Counted from the first letter of the stretch, positions 6,132 to 14,037 are shown. The stretch is DNA of 15,775 nucleotides from Paracoccaceae bacterium (GCA_027030435.1 JALVEX010000074.1:1-15775); one strand, 5' to 3'. Made by a program: numbers and translations. Notes: generated by a model not told the origin, from the sequence alone.

Positions 6132-7033
6132 GAGCCGGACGCCGCGCCACTCCCGCACGGCGCCGCGCGCGCCGCGATCCGGCGCCGAGCCGGCTCGCCT
6201 ACCGTTTGCACCGGCTGTGGCTCACGCCGCTGTTTCGCGGGATCATTCGCATCGGCCTGCCGGTGGCGCTGATTCTCGGCGGCGGCATCGCCTATCTTTC
6301 CGATGACGCGCGGCGCGAGGATCTCCAGGCCTGGCTCGCCGAGCAGCGCCGCGCCTTCGAGGAACGGCCGGAGTTCATGGTGAAGCTGATGGCCATCGAC
6401 GGCGCTTCCGCCGAGCTTGCCGAGGATATCCGCGAGGCGGTGCCGCTCGATTTCCCGGTGAGCCAGTTCGATCTCGATCTGGAGCATATCCGCCGCACCA
6501 TCGCCGGCCTCGATGCGGTGGCGGATGTGGATGTGAGCCTGCGCGGGCAGGGGGTGTTGCAGGTTTCCGTGCGCCAGCGGGTGCCGGTGGTGGTGTGGCG
6601 CGGACGTCAGGAGATCGCGCTTCTCGATGAAACCGGCCACCGCGTGGCGGCGGTGATCGCGCGCGCCATGCGCCCCGATCTGCCGCTGATAGCCGGCGAC
6701 GGCGCCGATCGGGCCGTGCCCGAGGCGCTCCGGCTCATGGCCGCCGCCGAGCCCCTGAAGGCCCGCCTGCGCGGCCTCGTGCGGATGGGGGAGCGGCGCT
6801 GGGATCTGGTGCTCGATCGCGATCAGCGCATCCTCCTGCCCGAAAGGGATCCGGTGGCGGCGCTCGAGCGGGTGCTTGCGCTCGATACGGCCACGGATCT
6901 GCTCGCGCGCGATGTCACCACGATCGACATGCGCATCCCCGCGCGCCCCACCCTGCGCCTCGGCCCGGGCGCGCGGGAAGCATTCAGGATGATCAATCTC
7001 TTTGAACTTGAAGAAGGAGCCGTGGGACAATGA
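6119..7033 (+). CDS. ftsQ: Cell division protein FtsQ
   Basis: A 304-residue bitopic inner-membrane divisome protein that links early and late division proteins (FtsB/FtsL partners in E. coli). It has an Arg-rich cytoplasmic tail (residues 1-38), one transmembrane helix (about 41-60), a periplasmic POTRA domain (about 85-155) and a beta domain with the motif VWRGRQEIALLDETG (159-173). ATG 6119 is preceded by GGAGG at 7 nt inside the end of ddl. The frame stays open further upstream to 5969, but that part is deep within ddl. Its TGA overlaps the ftsA ATG by 4 bp. Confidence 0.93.
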   Translation: MRPLRAGRRATPARRRARRDPAPSRLAYRLHRLWLTPLFRGIIRIGLPVALILGGGIAYLSDDARREDLQAWLAEQRRAFEERPEFMVKLMAIDGASAELAEDIREAVPLDFPVSQFDLDLEHIRRTIAGLDAVADVDVSLRGQGVLQVSVRQRVPVVVWRGRQEIALLDETGHRVAAVIARAMRPDLPLIAGDGADRAVPEALRLMAAAEPLKARLRGLVRMGERRWDLVLDRDQRILLPERDPVAALERVLALDTATDLLARDVTTIDMRIPARPTLRLGPGAREAFRMINLFELEEGAVGQ

Positions 7034-8364
7034 GTGATCTCCATGCCCGCCAGCGCGCCATGCGCGCGATGCGCAAGGCCGCCATGCAGCGCGGGGTGAT
7101 CGCCGTTCTCGATGTGGGATCTTCCAAGATCGCCTGCCTCGTGCTGCGCTTCGACGGGGGCGAAAGGATCGCCGGCGATGAGGGGGTGGGCTCGCTCGCC
7201 GGGCAATCCACCTTCCGGGTGATCGGCGCCGCCACCACCCGCTCGCGCGGGGTGCGTTTCGGCGAGGTGGAGGCGATGGGCGAAACCGAGCGCGCCATCC
7301 GCACCGCCCTGCAATCGGCCCAGAAGATGGCCAACCAGAGGGTCGATCACGTGATCGTCGGCTTTTCGGGGGCGCGGGTGCGCTCCTACGGGCTTGCGGG
7401 CAGCATCGGGCTCGAGGAAACGGCGGTGAGCGAGCAGGATGTGGCGCGGGTGCTGGCCGCCTGCGACATGCCCGATATCGGCGAGGGGCGCGAGGTGCTC
7501 CATGCCCAGCCGGTGAATTTCGCCCTCGATCACCGCTCGGGGCTCACCGATCCGCGCGGCCAGATCGGCAATCGCCTCTCGGTGGACATGCACATGCTCA
7601 CCGTGGACGGCGCCGCGGTGCACAATCTCCTGCGCTGCATCAACCGCTGCGATCTCGAGGTGGCGGGGCTGGCGAGCACCGCCTATACCTCCGGCATCTC
7701 GACGCTGGTGGAGGACGAGCAGGAGCTCGGCGCCGCCTGCATCGACATGGGCGGGGCCGTCACCGGCGTTTCGATCTTCATGAAGAAACACATGATCTAT
7801 GCCGACAGCGTGCGCCTCGGCGGCGATCACATCACGCTCGACATCTCGAAAGGGCTCCAGGTGCCGCTGGCCACCGCCGAGCGCATCAAGACCCTCAACG
7901 GCGGGGCCGTGGCCACCGGCATGGACGATCGCGAGATGATCGAGCTTGGCGGCGACAGCGGCGACTGGGAACATGACAGGCGCACCGCCAGCCGGGCCGA
8001 GCTGATCGGCATCATGCGTCCGCGCATCGAGGAGATCCTCGAAGAGGTGCGCCTGCGCCTCGATGCGGCCGGGTTCGAATGCCTCCCCAGCCAGCAGATC
8101 GTGCTGACGGGGGGCGTGAGCCAGATCCCGGGGCTTGACGGCCTCGCCGCGCGCATCCTCGGCAATTCGGTGCGACTCGGCCGCCCCTTGCGGGTGCAGG
8201 GCCTGCCCCAGGCCGCGACGGGGCCGGCCTTTTCGGCGGTCGTCGGGCTCAGCCTCTTCGCCGCGCACCCGCAGGACGAGTGGTGGGATTTCGAGATGCC
8301 CGCGGAGCGTTATCCGGCCCGTTCGCTCAGGCGCGCGGTAAGATGGTTCAAGGAGAACTGGTGA
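7030..8364 (+). CDS. ftsA: Cell division protein FtsA
   Basis: A 444-residue actin-like ATPase that tethers FtsZ filaments to the inner membrane and recruits later division proteins. Visible features are the phosphate-1 motif IAVLDVGSSKIACLV (24-38), the FtsA-specific 1C domain region (VDHVIVGFSGARVRSYG), phosphate-2 CIDMGGAVTGVSIF (237-250) and the adenosine motif IVLTGGVSQIPGL (357-369). The last residues (SLRRAVRWFKENW) form the basic amphipathic membrane-targeting helix. The start overlaps the ftsQ stop (ATGA); AAGGAG lies about 10 nt upstream. Downstream comes a structured 186-bp gap before ftsZ. Confidence 0.96.
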   Translation: MSDLHARQRAMRAMRKAAMQRGVIAVLDVGSSKIACLVLRFDGGERIAGDEGVGSLAGQSTFRVIGAATTRSRGVRFGEVEAMGETERAIRTALQSAQKMANQRVDHVIVGFSGARVRSYGLAGSIGLEETAVSEQDVARVLAACDMPDIGEGREVLHAQPVNFALDHRSGLTDPRGQIGNRLSVDMHMLTVDGAAVHNLLRCINRCDLEVAGLASTAYTSGISTLVEDEQELGAACIDMGGAVTGVSIFMKKHMIYADSVRLGGDHITLDISKGLQVPLATAERIKTLNGGAVATGMDDREMIELGGDSGDWEHDRRTASRAELIGIMRPRIEEILEEVRLRLDAAGFECLPSQQIVLTGGVSQIPGLDGLAARILGNSVRLGRPLRVQGLPQAATGPAFSAVVGLSLFAAHPQDEWWDFEMPAERYPARSLRRAVRWFKENW

Positions 8365-8367
8365 ACG

Positions 8368-8428
8368 CAAAATATGGACATACTGGCAAGATCCCGCCGA
8401 ATTCGGGGCCTTCACCCCCCATATTTTG
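8368..8428 (+). repeat. Nested inverted repeats after ftsA
   Basis: CAAAATATGG (8368-8377) and CCATATTTTG (8419-8428) are perfect 10-bp inverted arms. Midway between them lies the perfect palindrome CCGAATTCGG (8397-8406). The RNA could form a long stem with an inner hairpin just after the ftsA stop. The right arm also overlaps the alternative hairpin at 8417-8431, so two structures would be mutually exclusive. Confidence 0.5.
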
Positions 8429-8448
8429 GGGTAAAACGGCGTTTTTTT
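8417..8448 (+). terminator. Candidate terminator or attenuator between ftsA and ftsZ
   Basis: A small stem CCCCA/TGGGG (8417-8421 with 8427-8431) is followed by AAAAC-GGC-GTTTT (8433-8445), which runs into seven consecutive T (8442-8448). The stems are short, so termination may be partial and allow some ftsA-ftsZ read-through. Confidence 0.4.
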
Positions 8449-8493
8449 GATGACGTTTTGCCCTTCCGGCGGTAGGATCGGGCAGGATCAGGA

Positions 8494-8508
8494 TTAATCA
8501 GGTGTAAA
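8494..8508 (+). promoter_or_regulatory. Near-consensus CtrA box upstream of ftsZ
   Basis: TTAA, then seven bases (TCAGGTG), then TAAA matches the alphaproteobacterial CtrA site TTAA-N7-TTAA at 7 of 8 bases, 43 bp before the ftsZ start. CtrA controls ftsZ in Caulobacter. In Rhodobacterales its role differs, so this is only a candidate. A -10-like TAGGAT lies nearby at 8473-8478, without a convincing -35. Confidence 0.35.
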
Positions 8509-8520
8509 TCGCCCGGAAAG

Positions 8521-8535
8521 GGCACTCAGAATGAA
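8521..8535 (+). repeat. 15-base motif, copy 1 (before ftsZ)
   Basis: GGCACTCAGAATGAA. The same motif with one change is found at 10193-10207. The two copies flank ftsZ as direct repeats, and each contains an ATG at the same place. Confidence 0.5.
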
Positions 8536-8566
8536 CAGGCGGAACGATCAATGGCATTGCATTTGA
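8531..8566 (+). other. Possible 11-codon upstream ORF overlapping the ftsZ start
   Basis: ATG 8531, preceded by GGAAAGG (8514-8520), opens a frame of 11 codons (MNRRNDQWHCI) that ends at TGA 8564-8566. It overlaps the first codons of ftsZ in another frame. It could be a leader peptide, or the sequence could simply be part of the ftsZ translation start region. No conservation data are available. Confidence 0.2.
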
Positions 8567-10182
8567 CAGAAACGACGAGCAGCACCGAACTCAAGCCCCG
8601 GATCACGGTTTTCGGCGTGGGCGGCGCGGGCGGCAACGCGGTGAACAACATGATCGAGAAGAAGCTCGATGGTGTGGAATTCGTGGTGGCCAACACCGAT
8701 GCCCAGGCGCTTCAGCAGTGCCTTGCCCCGGCCAAGATCCAAATGGGCGTGAAGGTCACCGAAGGGCTCGGCGCAGGCGCGCGCCCCTCGGTGGGCTCGG
8801 CGGCGGCGGAAGAAAGCCTCGAGCAGATCATCGATCATCTGGCCGGTGCGCACATGTGCTTCATCACCGCCGGCATGGGCGGGGGCACCGGCACCGGCGC
8901 CGCGCCGATCATCGCCCATGCGGCGCGCGAGCTTGGCGTGCTGACGGTGGGCGTCGTCACCAAGCCCTTCCAGTTCGAGGGTGCCAAGCGGATGCGCCAG
9001 GCCGAGGAGGGCGTGGAGGCGCTGCAGAAGGTGGTGGACACGCTGATCATCATCCCCAACCAGAATCTCTTCCGCCTCGCCAATGAGAAGACCACCTTCA
9101 CCGAGGCCTTCTCGATGGCCGATGACGTGCTCTATCAGGGCGTGAAGGGCGTCACCGATCTGATGGTCAAGCCCGGCCTCATCAACCTCGATTTCGCCGA
9201 TGTGCGCTCGGTGATGGACGAGATGGGCAAGGCGATGATGGGCACCGGCGAGGCCGATGGCGAAGATCGCGCGGTGCAGGCGGCGGAAAAGGCGATCGCC
9301 AACCCGCTCCTGGACGAAATCAGCCTCAAGGGCGCCAAGGGCGTGCTGATCAACATCACCGGCGGCTACGATCTGACGCTGTTCGAGCTCGACGAAGCCG
9401 CGAACCGCATCCGCGAGGAGGTGGACCCGGACGCCAATATCATCGTCGGCTCCACGCTCGATACCGAGATGGAAGGCCTGATGCGGGTTTCGGTGGTGGC
9501 CACGGGGATCGATGCGCTCGAGCCCTCCGAGATCCCGGTGCCGCGCCGGGGCATGGCCGAGCCGCTCGTGGCGGGCACCAATGCCGCCCGCGCCGCCAGC
9601 GAAGCGCCTGAAGAGCAGCCTGTGGCCGGGGAATCCCATCAGGCGGAGCCGGTCGCGCCGGTGGCCGAAGAGGCGGATGCCCCTTCGCTCTTCACCGATT
9701 TCGAAGCGCCCGAGGCCGAAGCCGCGCCCGAGCCGGCCGCGCCGGCGGGGGAATTCGATCCGATGACGGCCGGGCAGGATGATGTCCCGACGCCGGCTTG
9801 GCAGCCAGAGGCCGGGGATGAGGTGGCCGCCGCCGCGCCGGAAGCGCCGAGAGCGCCCGGCACGCCGACGCCTGAGGCCATTGCCCGCCTTCGCGCTGCG
9901 GTGAGCAAATCCGCCACCCCGGCGCCGGAGGAGATGTCTCCGGGTGAGGCGCGCCGCGCCGCCGAGCGCCCCCGCTTCGGGATCAATTCCCTCATCAACC
10001 GCATGACGGGCCACGCCGAGCCCGCCGCCGAGCGCCCGGCGCGCGAACAGCCGACAATGGCCCGCCCCGCGGCGCCCCAGCCGCCGGCACAGACCGGCGC
10101 GCCTGCGGATGTGGAGGCCGGGGCCGATCCCGAGCAGGAGCGCATCGAGATCCCCGCCTTCTTGCGCCGGCAGGCGAACTGA
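8551..10182 (+). CDS. ftsZ: Cell division protein FtsZ
   Basis: A 543-residue tubulin-like GTPase that polymerises into the Z-ring at midcell. The globular core spans about 15-325, with VFGVGGAGGNAVNNM (20-34), the tubulin signature GGGTGTGA (110-117) and the T7 loop NLDFAD (212-217) that completes the GTPase site of the next subunit. A Pro/Ala/Glu-rich linker of about 200 residues (325-528) follows, then the conserved C-terminal peptide (ERIEIPAFLRRQAN) that binds FtsA. E. coli FtsZ has 383 residues; long linkers are usual in alphaproteobacteria. ATG 8551 matches the family N-terminus; its ribosome binding site (AGGCGGAA) is moderate. Likely expressed from its own promoter within the ftsA-ftsZ gap as well as by read-through. 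Confidence 0.97.
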   Translation: MALHLTETTSSTELKPRITVFGVGGAGGNAVNNMIEKKLDGVEFVVANTDAQALQQCLAPAKIQMGVKVTEGLGAGARPSVGSAAAEESLEQIIDHLAGAHMCFITAGMGGGTGTGAAPIIAHAARELGVLTVGVVTKPFQFEGAKRMRQAEEGVEALQKVVDTLIIIPNQNLFRLANEKTTFTEAFSMADDVLYQGVKGVTDLMVKPGLINLDFADVRSVMDEMGKAMMGTGEADGEDRAVQAAEKAIANPLLDEISLKGAKGVLINITGGYDLTLFELDEAANRIREEVDPDANIIVGSTLDTEMEGLMRVSVVATGIDALEPSEIPVPRRGMAEPLVAGTNAARAASEAPEEQPVAGESHQAEPVAPVAEEADAPSLFTDFEAPEAEAAPEPAAPAGEFDPMTAGQDDVPTPAWQPEAGDEVAAAAPEAPRAPGTPTPEAIARLRAAVSKSATPAPEEMSPGEARRAAERPRFGINSLINRMTGHAEPAAERPAREQPTMARPAAPQPPAQTGAPADVEAGADPEQERIEIPAFLRRQAN

Positions 10183-10192
10183 GCGCGCTCAA

Positions 10193-10207
10193 GGCACTCA
10201 CAATGAA
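10193..10207 (+). repeat. 15-base motif, copy 2 (after ftsZ)
   Basis: GGCACTCACAATGAA, 14 of 15 bases equal to 8521-8535, starting 10 bp after the ftsZ stop. Its ATG (10203) opens a 17-codon frame (MKQKMRGMVRVSFFLFQ) that ends at TAA 10254-10256 and passes through the ftsZ terminator, so a real peptide is unlikely. Confidence 0.5.
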
Positions 10208-10214
10208 GCAGAAG

Positions 10215-10250
10215 ATGCGCGGCATGGTCCGCGTATCTTTCTTTTTGTTT
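10215..10250 (+). terminator. Rho-independent terminator of ftsZ
   Basis: An 8-bp stem (10215-10222 with 10229-10236, one G-T pair) closes a 6-nt loop and is followed by a T-rich tract CTTTCTTTTTGTTT (10237-10250). It lies 32 bp after the ftsZ stop. This is the clearest intrinsic terminator in the window and separates ftsZ from lpxC. Confidence 0.8.
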
Positions 10251-10267
10251 CAATAACCTGGCTTTGC

Positions 10268-10290
10268 AATCCTGCAGCCTTGGCAGGATT
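10268..10290 (+). repeat. Hairpin in the ftsZ-lpxC gap
   Basis: AATCCTGC (10268-10275) and GCAGGATT (10283-10290) form a perfect 8-bp stem with a 7-nt loop. No T-tract follows. It may be a backup terminator or a structure upstream of the lpxC promoter. The rest of the gap (10291-10395) contains TTGAAT-like and GAATTA-like boxes but no convincing promoter. Confidence 0.45.
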
Positions 10291-10395
10291 TCGCCCATTG
10301 CCGCGCGCCATGTTTCAGCGCGTTGCAAAGTTTGAATTGTGCTTCGGGAAGATGGGAATTAACTCAAATCCGCGCCAACAAGGCCGGAGGTCCGT

Positions 10396-11313
10396 GTGCA
10401 GACTACGATCAAATCGCCCGTAAGCTTCGAAGGCATCGGCCTTCATACCGGCATCCCCGCGCGGATGACGATCCACCCCGCCTCGGCGCATTACGGCATC
10501 TGGTTTCGCCGCACCGATCTCGAGGGCGATACGCTGATCCCCGCCCTTTGGCATGCTGTCGATGATGCGACGCTCTGCACCCAGATCGCCAATTCCTCCG
10601 GTGCCAGCGTGAAAACGATAGAGCATGTGATGGCCGCGCTCGCGGGCTGCGGCGTCCATAACGCGCTGATCGAGATCGACGGCCCCGAAGTGCCGGTGAT
10701 GGACGGCAGCGCGGCGGAATTCGTGCGCCGCATCCTTGCCACCGGCCTGCGCCGCCTTGACGCGCCCGTGCGGGCCTTCGAGATTCTCGAAAGGGTCGAG
10801 GTGCGCAAGGGCGAGGCCTGGGCGCGGATCGAGCCCGGCGAGGTGCTCTCCATCGCCTTCCATATCGATTTCGATGCCCCGGCCATCGGCCGCCAGCAAA
10901 AGGCGCTCAGCATGGCCAACGGCAGCTTCGTGCGCGAACTCAGCGACAGCCGCACCTTCTGTCTCCAGCGCGATGTGGAGATGATGCGCGCCCGCGGCCT
11001 GGCGCTCGGGGGGAGCATCGAGAATGCGGTCGTCGTGGACGGGGCGCGGGTGCTCAATCCCGAGGGTCTGCGCCATGCCGATGAGGCGGTGCGCCACAAG
11101 ATGCTCGATGCGATGGGCGATCTGGCGCTTGCCGGGGCGCCGATTCTCGGCCGCTACACCGGCCATCGCGCCGGCCATGCGCTCACGAACCAGCTGCTGC
11201 GCAAGCTTTTCGCCACCCCTTCGGCCTTCCGCCTCCGTGAATGCAGCGGGGATGTGGCCGCGCGCCTGCCCGGCGTGGGCGCGAAAATGGCGGATCTCTT
11301 CCAGCCTGCCTGA
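10396..11313 (+). CDS. lpxC: UDP-3-O-acyl-N-acetylglucosamine deacetylase LpxC
   Basis: A 305-residue cytoplasmic zinc enzyme that removes the acetyl group from UDP-3-O-acyl-GlcNAc, the committed step of lipid A synthesis, so the organism makes lipopolysaccharide. Visible features are the N-terminal QTTIKSPVSFEGIGLHTG, the catalytic Glu76 and zinc ligand His77 in TIEHVMAALAG, DGPEVPVMDGSA (95-106), zinc ligands His234 and Asp238 in RHKMLDAMGDL, and the catalytic His261 in GHRAGHALTN. The start is GTG 10396, preceded by GGAGG at 5 nt. It is isolated from ftsZ by a strong terminator, so it should have its own promoter, as is common for lpxC after ftsZ. Confidence 0.96.
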   Translation: MQTTIKSPVSFEGIGLHTGIPARMTIHPASAHYGIWFRRTDLEGDTLIPALWHAVDDATLCTQIANSSGASVKTIEHVMAALAGCGVHNALIEIDGPEVPVMDGSAAEFVRRILATGLRRLDAPVRAFEILERVEVRKGEAWARIEPGEVLSIAFHIDFDAPAIGRQQKALSMANGSFVRELSDSRTFCLQRDVEMMRARGLALGGSIENAVVVDGARVLNPEGLRHADEAVRHKMLDAMGDLALAGAPILGRYTGHRAGHALTNQLLRKLFATPSAFRLRECSGDVAARLPGVGAKMADLFQPA

Positions 11314-11334
11314 AATCCGACAGTTTCGAGAAAC

Positions 11335-11351
11335 CGCCTTAAAGGCGTTTT
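11335..11351 (+). terminator. Short terminator after lpxC
   Basis: CGCCT (11335-11339) and AGGCG (11343-11347) form a 5-bp stem with a TAA loop, followed by TTTT. The preceding AAA can pair with the T-tail around one bulged C. It lies 21 bp after the lpxC stop. Confidence 0.5.
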
Positions 11352-11376
11352 GCCCCGGATTTTTCTGTGCTAGGAA
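11350..11376 (+). promoter_or_regulatory. Candidate bamD-recN promoter
   Basis: TGC-TAGGAA (-10 at 11371-11376) looks like an extended -10 element; TTGCCC (11350-11355) is a possible -35 with a short 15-bp spacer. It overlaps the tail of the lpxC terminator and would give a leader of about 75 nt before bamD. Confidence 0.35.
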
Positions 11377-11456
11377 ACTGCGGAAAGAGCGAAGTGAAGC
11401 GTGCTCTCTCCTGCTTCAGAGGAAAAGGGCGCGCTGGCGAACGGGGTGAGCGGGTG

Positions 11457-12311
11457 ATGAGACGCAGCAGGCTTGGTTTGAAACTGATCGGCATGGGGCT
11501 GGCGCTGGCGCTCCTTTCGGCCTGTGGAGGCGGTGAGCGGGGCCGGAAGGCAAAGCCGATCGAGGCCTACAGCGCCCGGGAGCTCTACCAGCAGGCAGAG
11601 CTGCGCCTTGAGTCGCTGCCGCCGAAGAAGGCCGGCAAGGCGGCCGAGCTTTTCGCCGAAGTGGAGCGGCTCTATCCCTATTCTGAGTGGGCAAAGCGGG
11701 CCCTGATCATGCAGGCTTTCGCCTATCACAAGGCGCGCGATTACGAAAACGCCCGCGCCGCGGCGCAGCGTTTCCTCGATTTCTACCCGGCCGACGAGGA
11801 TGCGGCCTATGCGCAGTATCTGCTGGCGCTGAGCTATTACGATCAGATCGATCTCGTGGGCCGCGATCAGGGGCTCACCTTTCAGGCGCTTCAGGCCCTG
11901 CGCACGGTGATCGAGCGCTACCCCGACAGCGATTACGCCCGCTCCGCGATCCTGAAGTTCGATCTCGCCTTCGATCACCTCGCCGCCAAGGAAATGGAGA
12001 TCGGGCGCTATTACCTGAAGCACGGCCATTATGCAGCCGCGATCAACCGCTTCCGCGTTGTCGTCGAGCAGTTCCAGACAACCAGCCACACCCCCGAGGC
12101 CCTGCACCGGCTGGTGGAAAGCTATCTCGCCCTCGGACTCGATGACGAGGCCCGCACCGCCGCCGCCATCCTGGGCTACAATTTCGGCGGCTCCGTCTGG
12201 TATCGCGACAGCTACGATCTCCTGAAGGGCAAGGGGCTGAAGCCCGAAGCGCGCGGCAATGGCTGGCTTGCGAAGATCTACAGGCAGATGATCAAGGGCG
12301 AATGGCTCTGA
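11457..12311 (+). CDS. bamD: Outer-membrane assembly lipoprotein BamD
   Basis: A 284-residue lipoprotein of the BAM complex, which inserts beta-barrel proteins into the outer membrane; BamD is the essential partner of BamA. Residues 1-22 form a lipoprotein signal peptide with lipobox LSAC (Cys23, followed by Gly, which does not suggest inner-membrane retention). The rest is made of TPR-like helices, recognisable in AAELFAEVERLYPYSEWAKRA, RDYENARAAAQRFLDFYP, LRTVIERYPDSDYA and GHYAAAINRFRVVVEQF, and ends in a helix with GNGWLAKIYRQMIKG. Length fits alphaproteobacterial BamD. The frame is open upstream to 11367, but ATG 11457 gives a correct signal peptide; GTG 11454 is an alternative one codon earlier. 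Confidence 0.93.
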   Translation: MRRSRLGLKLIGMGLALALLSACGGGERGRKAKPIEAYSARELYQQAELRLESLPPKKAGKAAELFAEVERLYPYSEWAKRALIMQAFAYHKARDYENARAAAQRFLDFYPADEDAAYAQYLLALSYYDQIDLVGRDQGLTFQALQALRTVIERYPDSDYARSAILKFDLAFDHLAAKEMEIGRYYLKHGHYAAAINRFRVVVEQFQTTSHTPEALHRLVESYLALGLDDEARTAAAILGYNFGGSVWYRDSYDLLKGKGLKPEARGNGWLAKIYRQMIKGEWL

Positions 12312-12333
12312 AACGGGCCGGTTAGGAGGACAG

Positions 12334-14025
12334 GTGCTCCGCGGCCTCGATATCCGGGACATGCTGATCATCGATCGGCTGACGCTCGATTTCCAGCCCG
12401 GCCTCAATGTGCTCACCGGCGAAACCGGCGCCGGAAAATCCATCCTGCTCGATTCTCTCGGCTTCGTGCTCGGCTGGCGCGGGCGCGCCGATCTGGTGCG
12501 CGAGGGGGCGGAGACGGGCGAGGTCACGGCCTGGTTCGATCTCCCCCCCGATCACCCCGCGCGCGCGGTGCTTGAAGAAGCGGGCCTGCCTTGCGGGGAT
12601 GAGCTTGTGCTGCGCCGGATCAACCGGCGCGACGGGCGCAAGACGGCCTGGGTGAACGATCGCCGCTGCTCGGGCGAGGTGCTGCGCGCCCTTTCGGCAA
12701 CCCTCGTGGAGCTGCACGGCCAGCAGGATGACCGCGGGCTTCTCGATCCGCGCGCCCACCGCCGGCTGCTCGATGAATTCGCCGGCCACGAGGCGCTCCT
12801 TGCCGCCACGCGCGCCGCCTGGCGCCGGCAGAGGGAGGCCGAAGCTGCGCTTGATGCCGCGGAGGCGGCACTGGCGAAGGCGCGCGAGGAGGAGGAATTC
12901 CTGCGCCATGCGGTGGCAGAACTGGAGGCGCTTTCGCCCGCACCCGGGGAGGAGGCCGAGCTTGATGCCCGCCGCCGCCTGATGCGGGCCGGGGCGCGGA
13001 TCGGGGAGGATGTATCGAAGGCCGCCGAGGCGCTCGGGCGCGAGGGTGCGGAGGGCATGATCGGCGATGCCATGCGCTGGCTCGAAGGCGCGGCGGCGCA
13101 GGGGGGCGAGGGGCGGCTTGACGGGGCGATCGAGGCGCTCGGGCGCACGCTCACGGAGCTTGGCGAGGCGCAGCAGGAGGTGGAGCGGGCGCTGGAGGCG
13201 ATGCGCTTTGATCCGCGCGAGCTTGAGGAGGTCGAGGAGCGATTGTTCGCGATCCGCGGGCTGGCGCGCAAGCACGGGGTGCTGCCCGACGATCTGGCCG
13301 AATTTGCCGGCGAGCTTGCCGCGCGGCTGGCGGCGCTCGATCAGGGCGCGGGGCGGATCGCGGCGCTTTCGAAGGCGCTCGAGGGCGCGCGCGAAGCCTA
13401 CCGGCAGGCGGGGGCGGCGCTCTCGAAATCCCGCGCCGATGCGGCCGCGCGGCTCGATGCCGCCATGGCGCGCGAGCTTGCGCCCCTGAAGCTCGAAAGC
13501 GCGCGTTTTCGCACCGAAATCACACCGGCCTCCCCCGGCCCCGAGGGCGCGGATGAGGTGATCTTCACCGTGGCCACCAACCCCGGCGCGCCCTCCGGGC
13601 CGCTCAGCCGCATCGCCTCGGGCGGCGAACTTTCACGCTTTCTGCTGGCGCTCAAGGTCTGCCTCACGCGCCGATCACGTGGGCTGACGATGATCTTCGA
13701 CGAGATCGACCGCGGCGTCGGCGGGGCCACGGCGGATGCTGTCGGCCGCCGGCTTGCGGCGCTGGCCAAGGGCGGGCAGGTGCTTGTGGTCACCCATTCG
13801 CCGCAGGTGGCGGCGCGCGGGGCGCATCACTGGCGGGTCGAGAAGGCGGTGATCGGGGGGCGGACCCTCTCGAAGGTCGTGCCGCTCGATCACGAGGCGC
13901 GGGTGGATGAAATCGCCCGCATGTTGTCGGGCGAGCGGATCAGCGATGAGGCGCGGGCTGCCGCCGAGGCCCTGCTCGGCGCCGGAGAGCAGGCGGGGGC
14001 GGCGGGGCCGGAAGGAGGCGGTTGA
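12334..14025 (+). CDS. recN: DNA repair protein RecN
   Basis: A 563-residue SMC-like ATPase of the cytoplasm that acts early in repair of DNA double-strand breaks. Visible features are Walker A GETGAGKS (29-36), the Q-loop region (VELHGQQDDRGLLDPRAHR), long Ala/Glu/Arg-rich coiled coils on both sides of the middle (about 150-380), the ABC signature ASGGELSRFLLALK (428-441), Walker B TMIFDEIDRGVGG (452-464) and the switch histidine in VVTHSPQVAA. The start is GTG 12334 after AGGAGG at 4 nt; the gap to bamD is 22 bp, so they form one operon. No LexA-type box (GTTC or GAAC, N7, GTTC) was seen upstream of bamD or recN. Confidence 0.96.
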   Translation: MLRGLDIRDMLIIDRLTLDFQPGLNVLTGETGAGKSILLDSLGFVLGWRGRADLVREGAETGEVTAWFDLPPDHPARAVLEEAGLPCGDELVLRRINRRDGRKTAWVNDRRCSGEVLRALSATLVELHGQQDDRGLLDPRAHRRLLDEFAGHEALLAATRAAWRRQREAEAALDAAEAALAKAREEEEFLRHAVAELEALSPAPGEEAELDARRRLMRAGARIGEDVSKAAEALGREGAEGMIGDAMRWLEGAAAQGGEGRLDGAIEALGRTLTELGEAQQEVERALEAMRFDPRELEEVEERLFAIRGLARKHGVLPDDLAEFAGELAARLAALDQGAGRIAALSKALEGAREAYRQAGAALSKSRADAAARLDAAMARELAPLKLESARFRTEITPASPGPEGADEVIFTVATNPGAPSGPLSRIASGGELSRFLLALKVCLTRRSRGLTMIFDEIDRGVGGATADAVGRRLAALAKGGQVLVVTHSPQVAARGAHHWRVEKAVIGGRTLSKVVPLDHEARVDEIARMLSGERISDEARAAAEALLGAGEQAGAAGPEGGG

Positions 14026-14037
14026 GCCCGGAAAGGC

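Noticed and set aside
5738..7030. Minus-strand open frame (430 codons) opposite ddl and ftsQ
   Set aside because: It runs antisense across two well-identified genes and has no supporting features.
6823..8415. Long minus-strand open frame (530 codons) opposite ftsA
   Set aside because: Antisense shadow of ftsA with no recognisable domain and a His/Ala/Gly-rich translation.
8548..10014. Minus-strand open frame (488 codons) opposite ftsZ
   Set aside because: Antisense shadow of ftsZ; repetitive Arg/Gly/His composition and no motif.
12301..12333. Possible LexA box before recN
   Set aside because: RecN is SOS-regulated in many bacteria, but no GTTC/GAAC-N7-GTTC pattern is present upstream of recN or bamD.
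12322..13275. Minus-strand open frame (317 codons) opposite recN
   Set aside because: Antisense shadow of recN without motifs.
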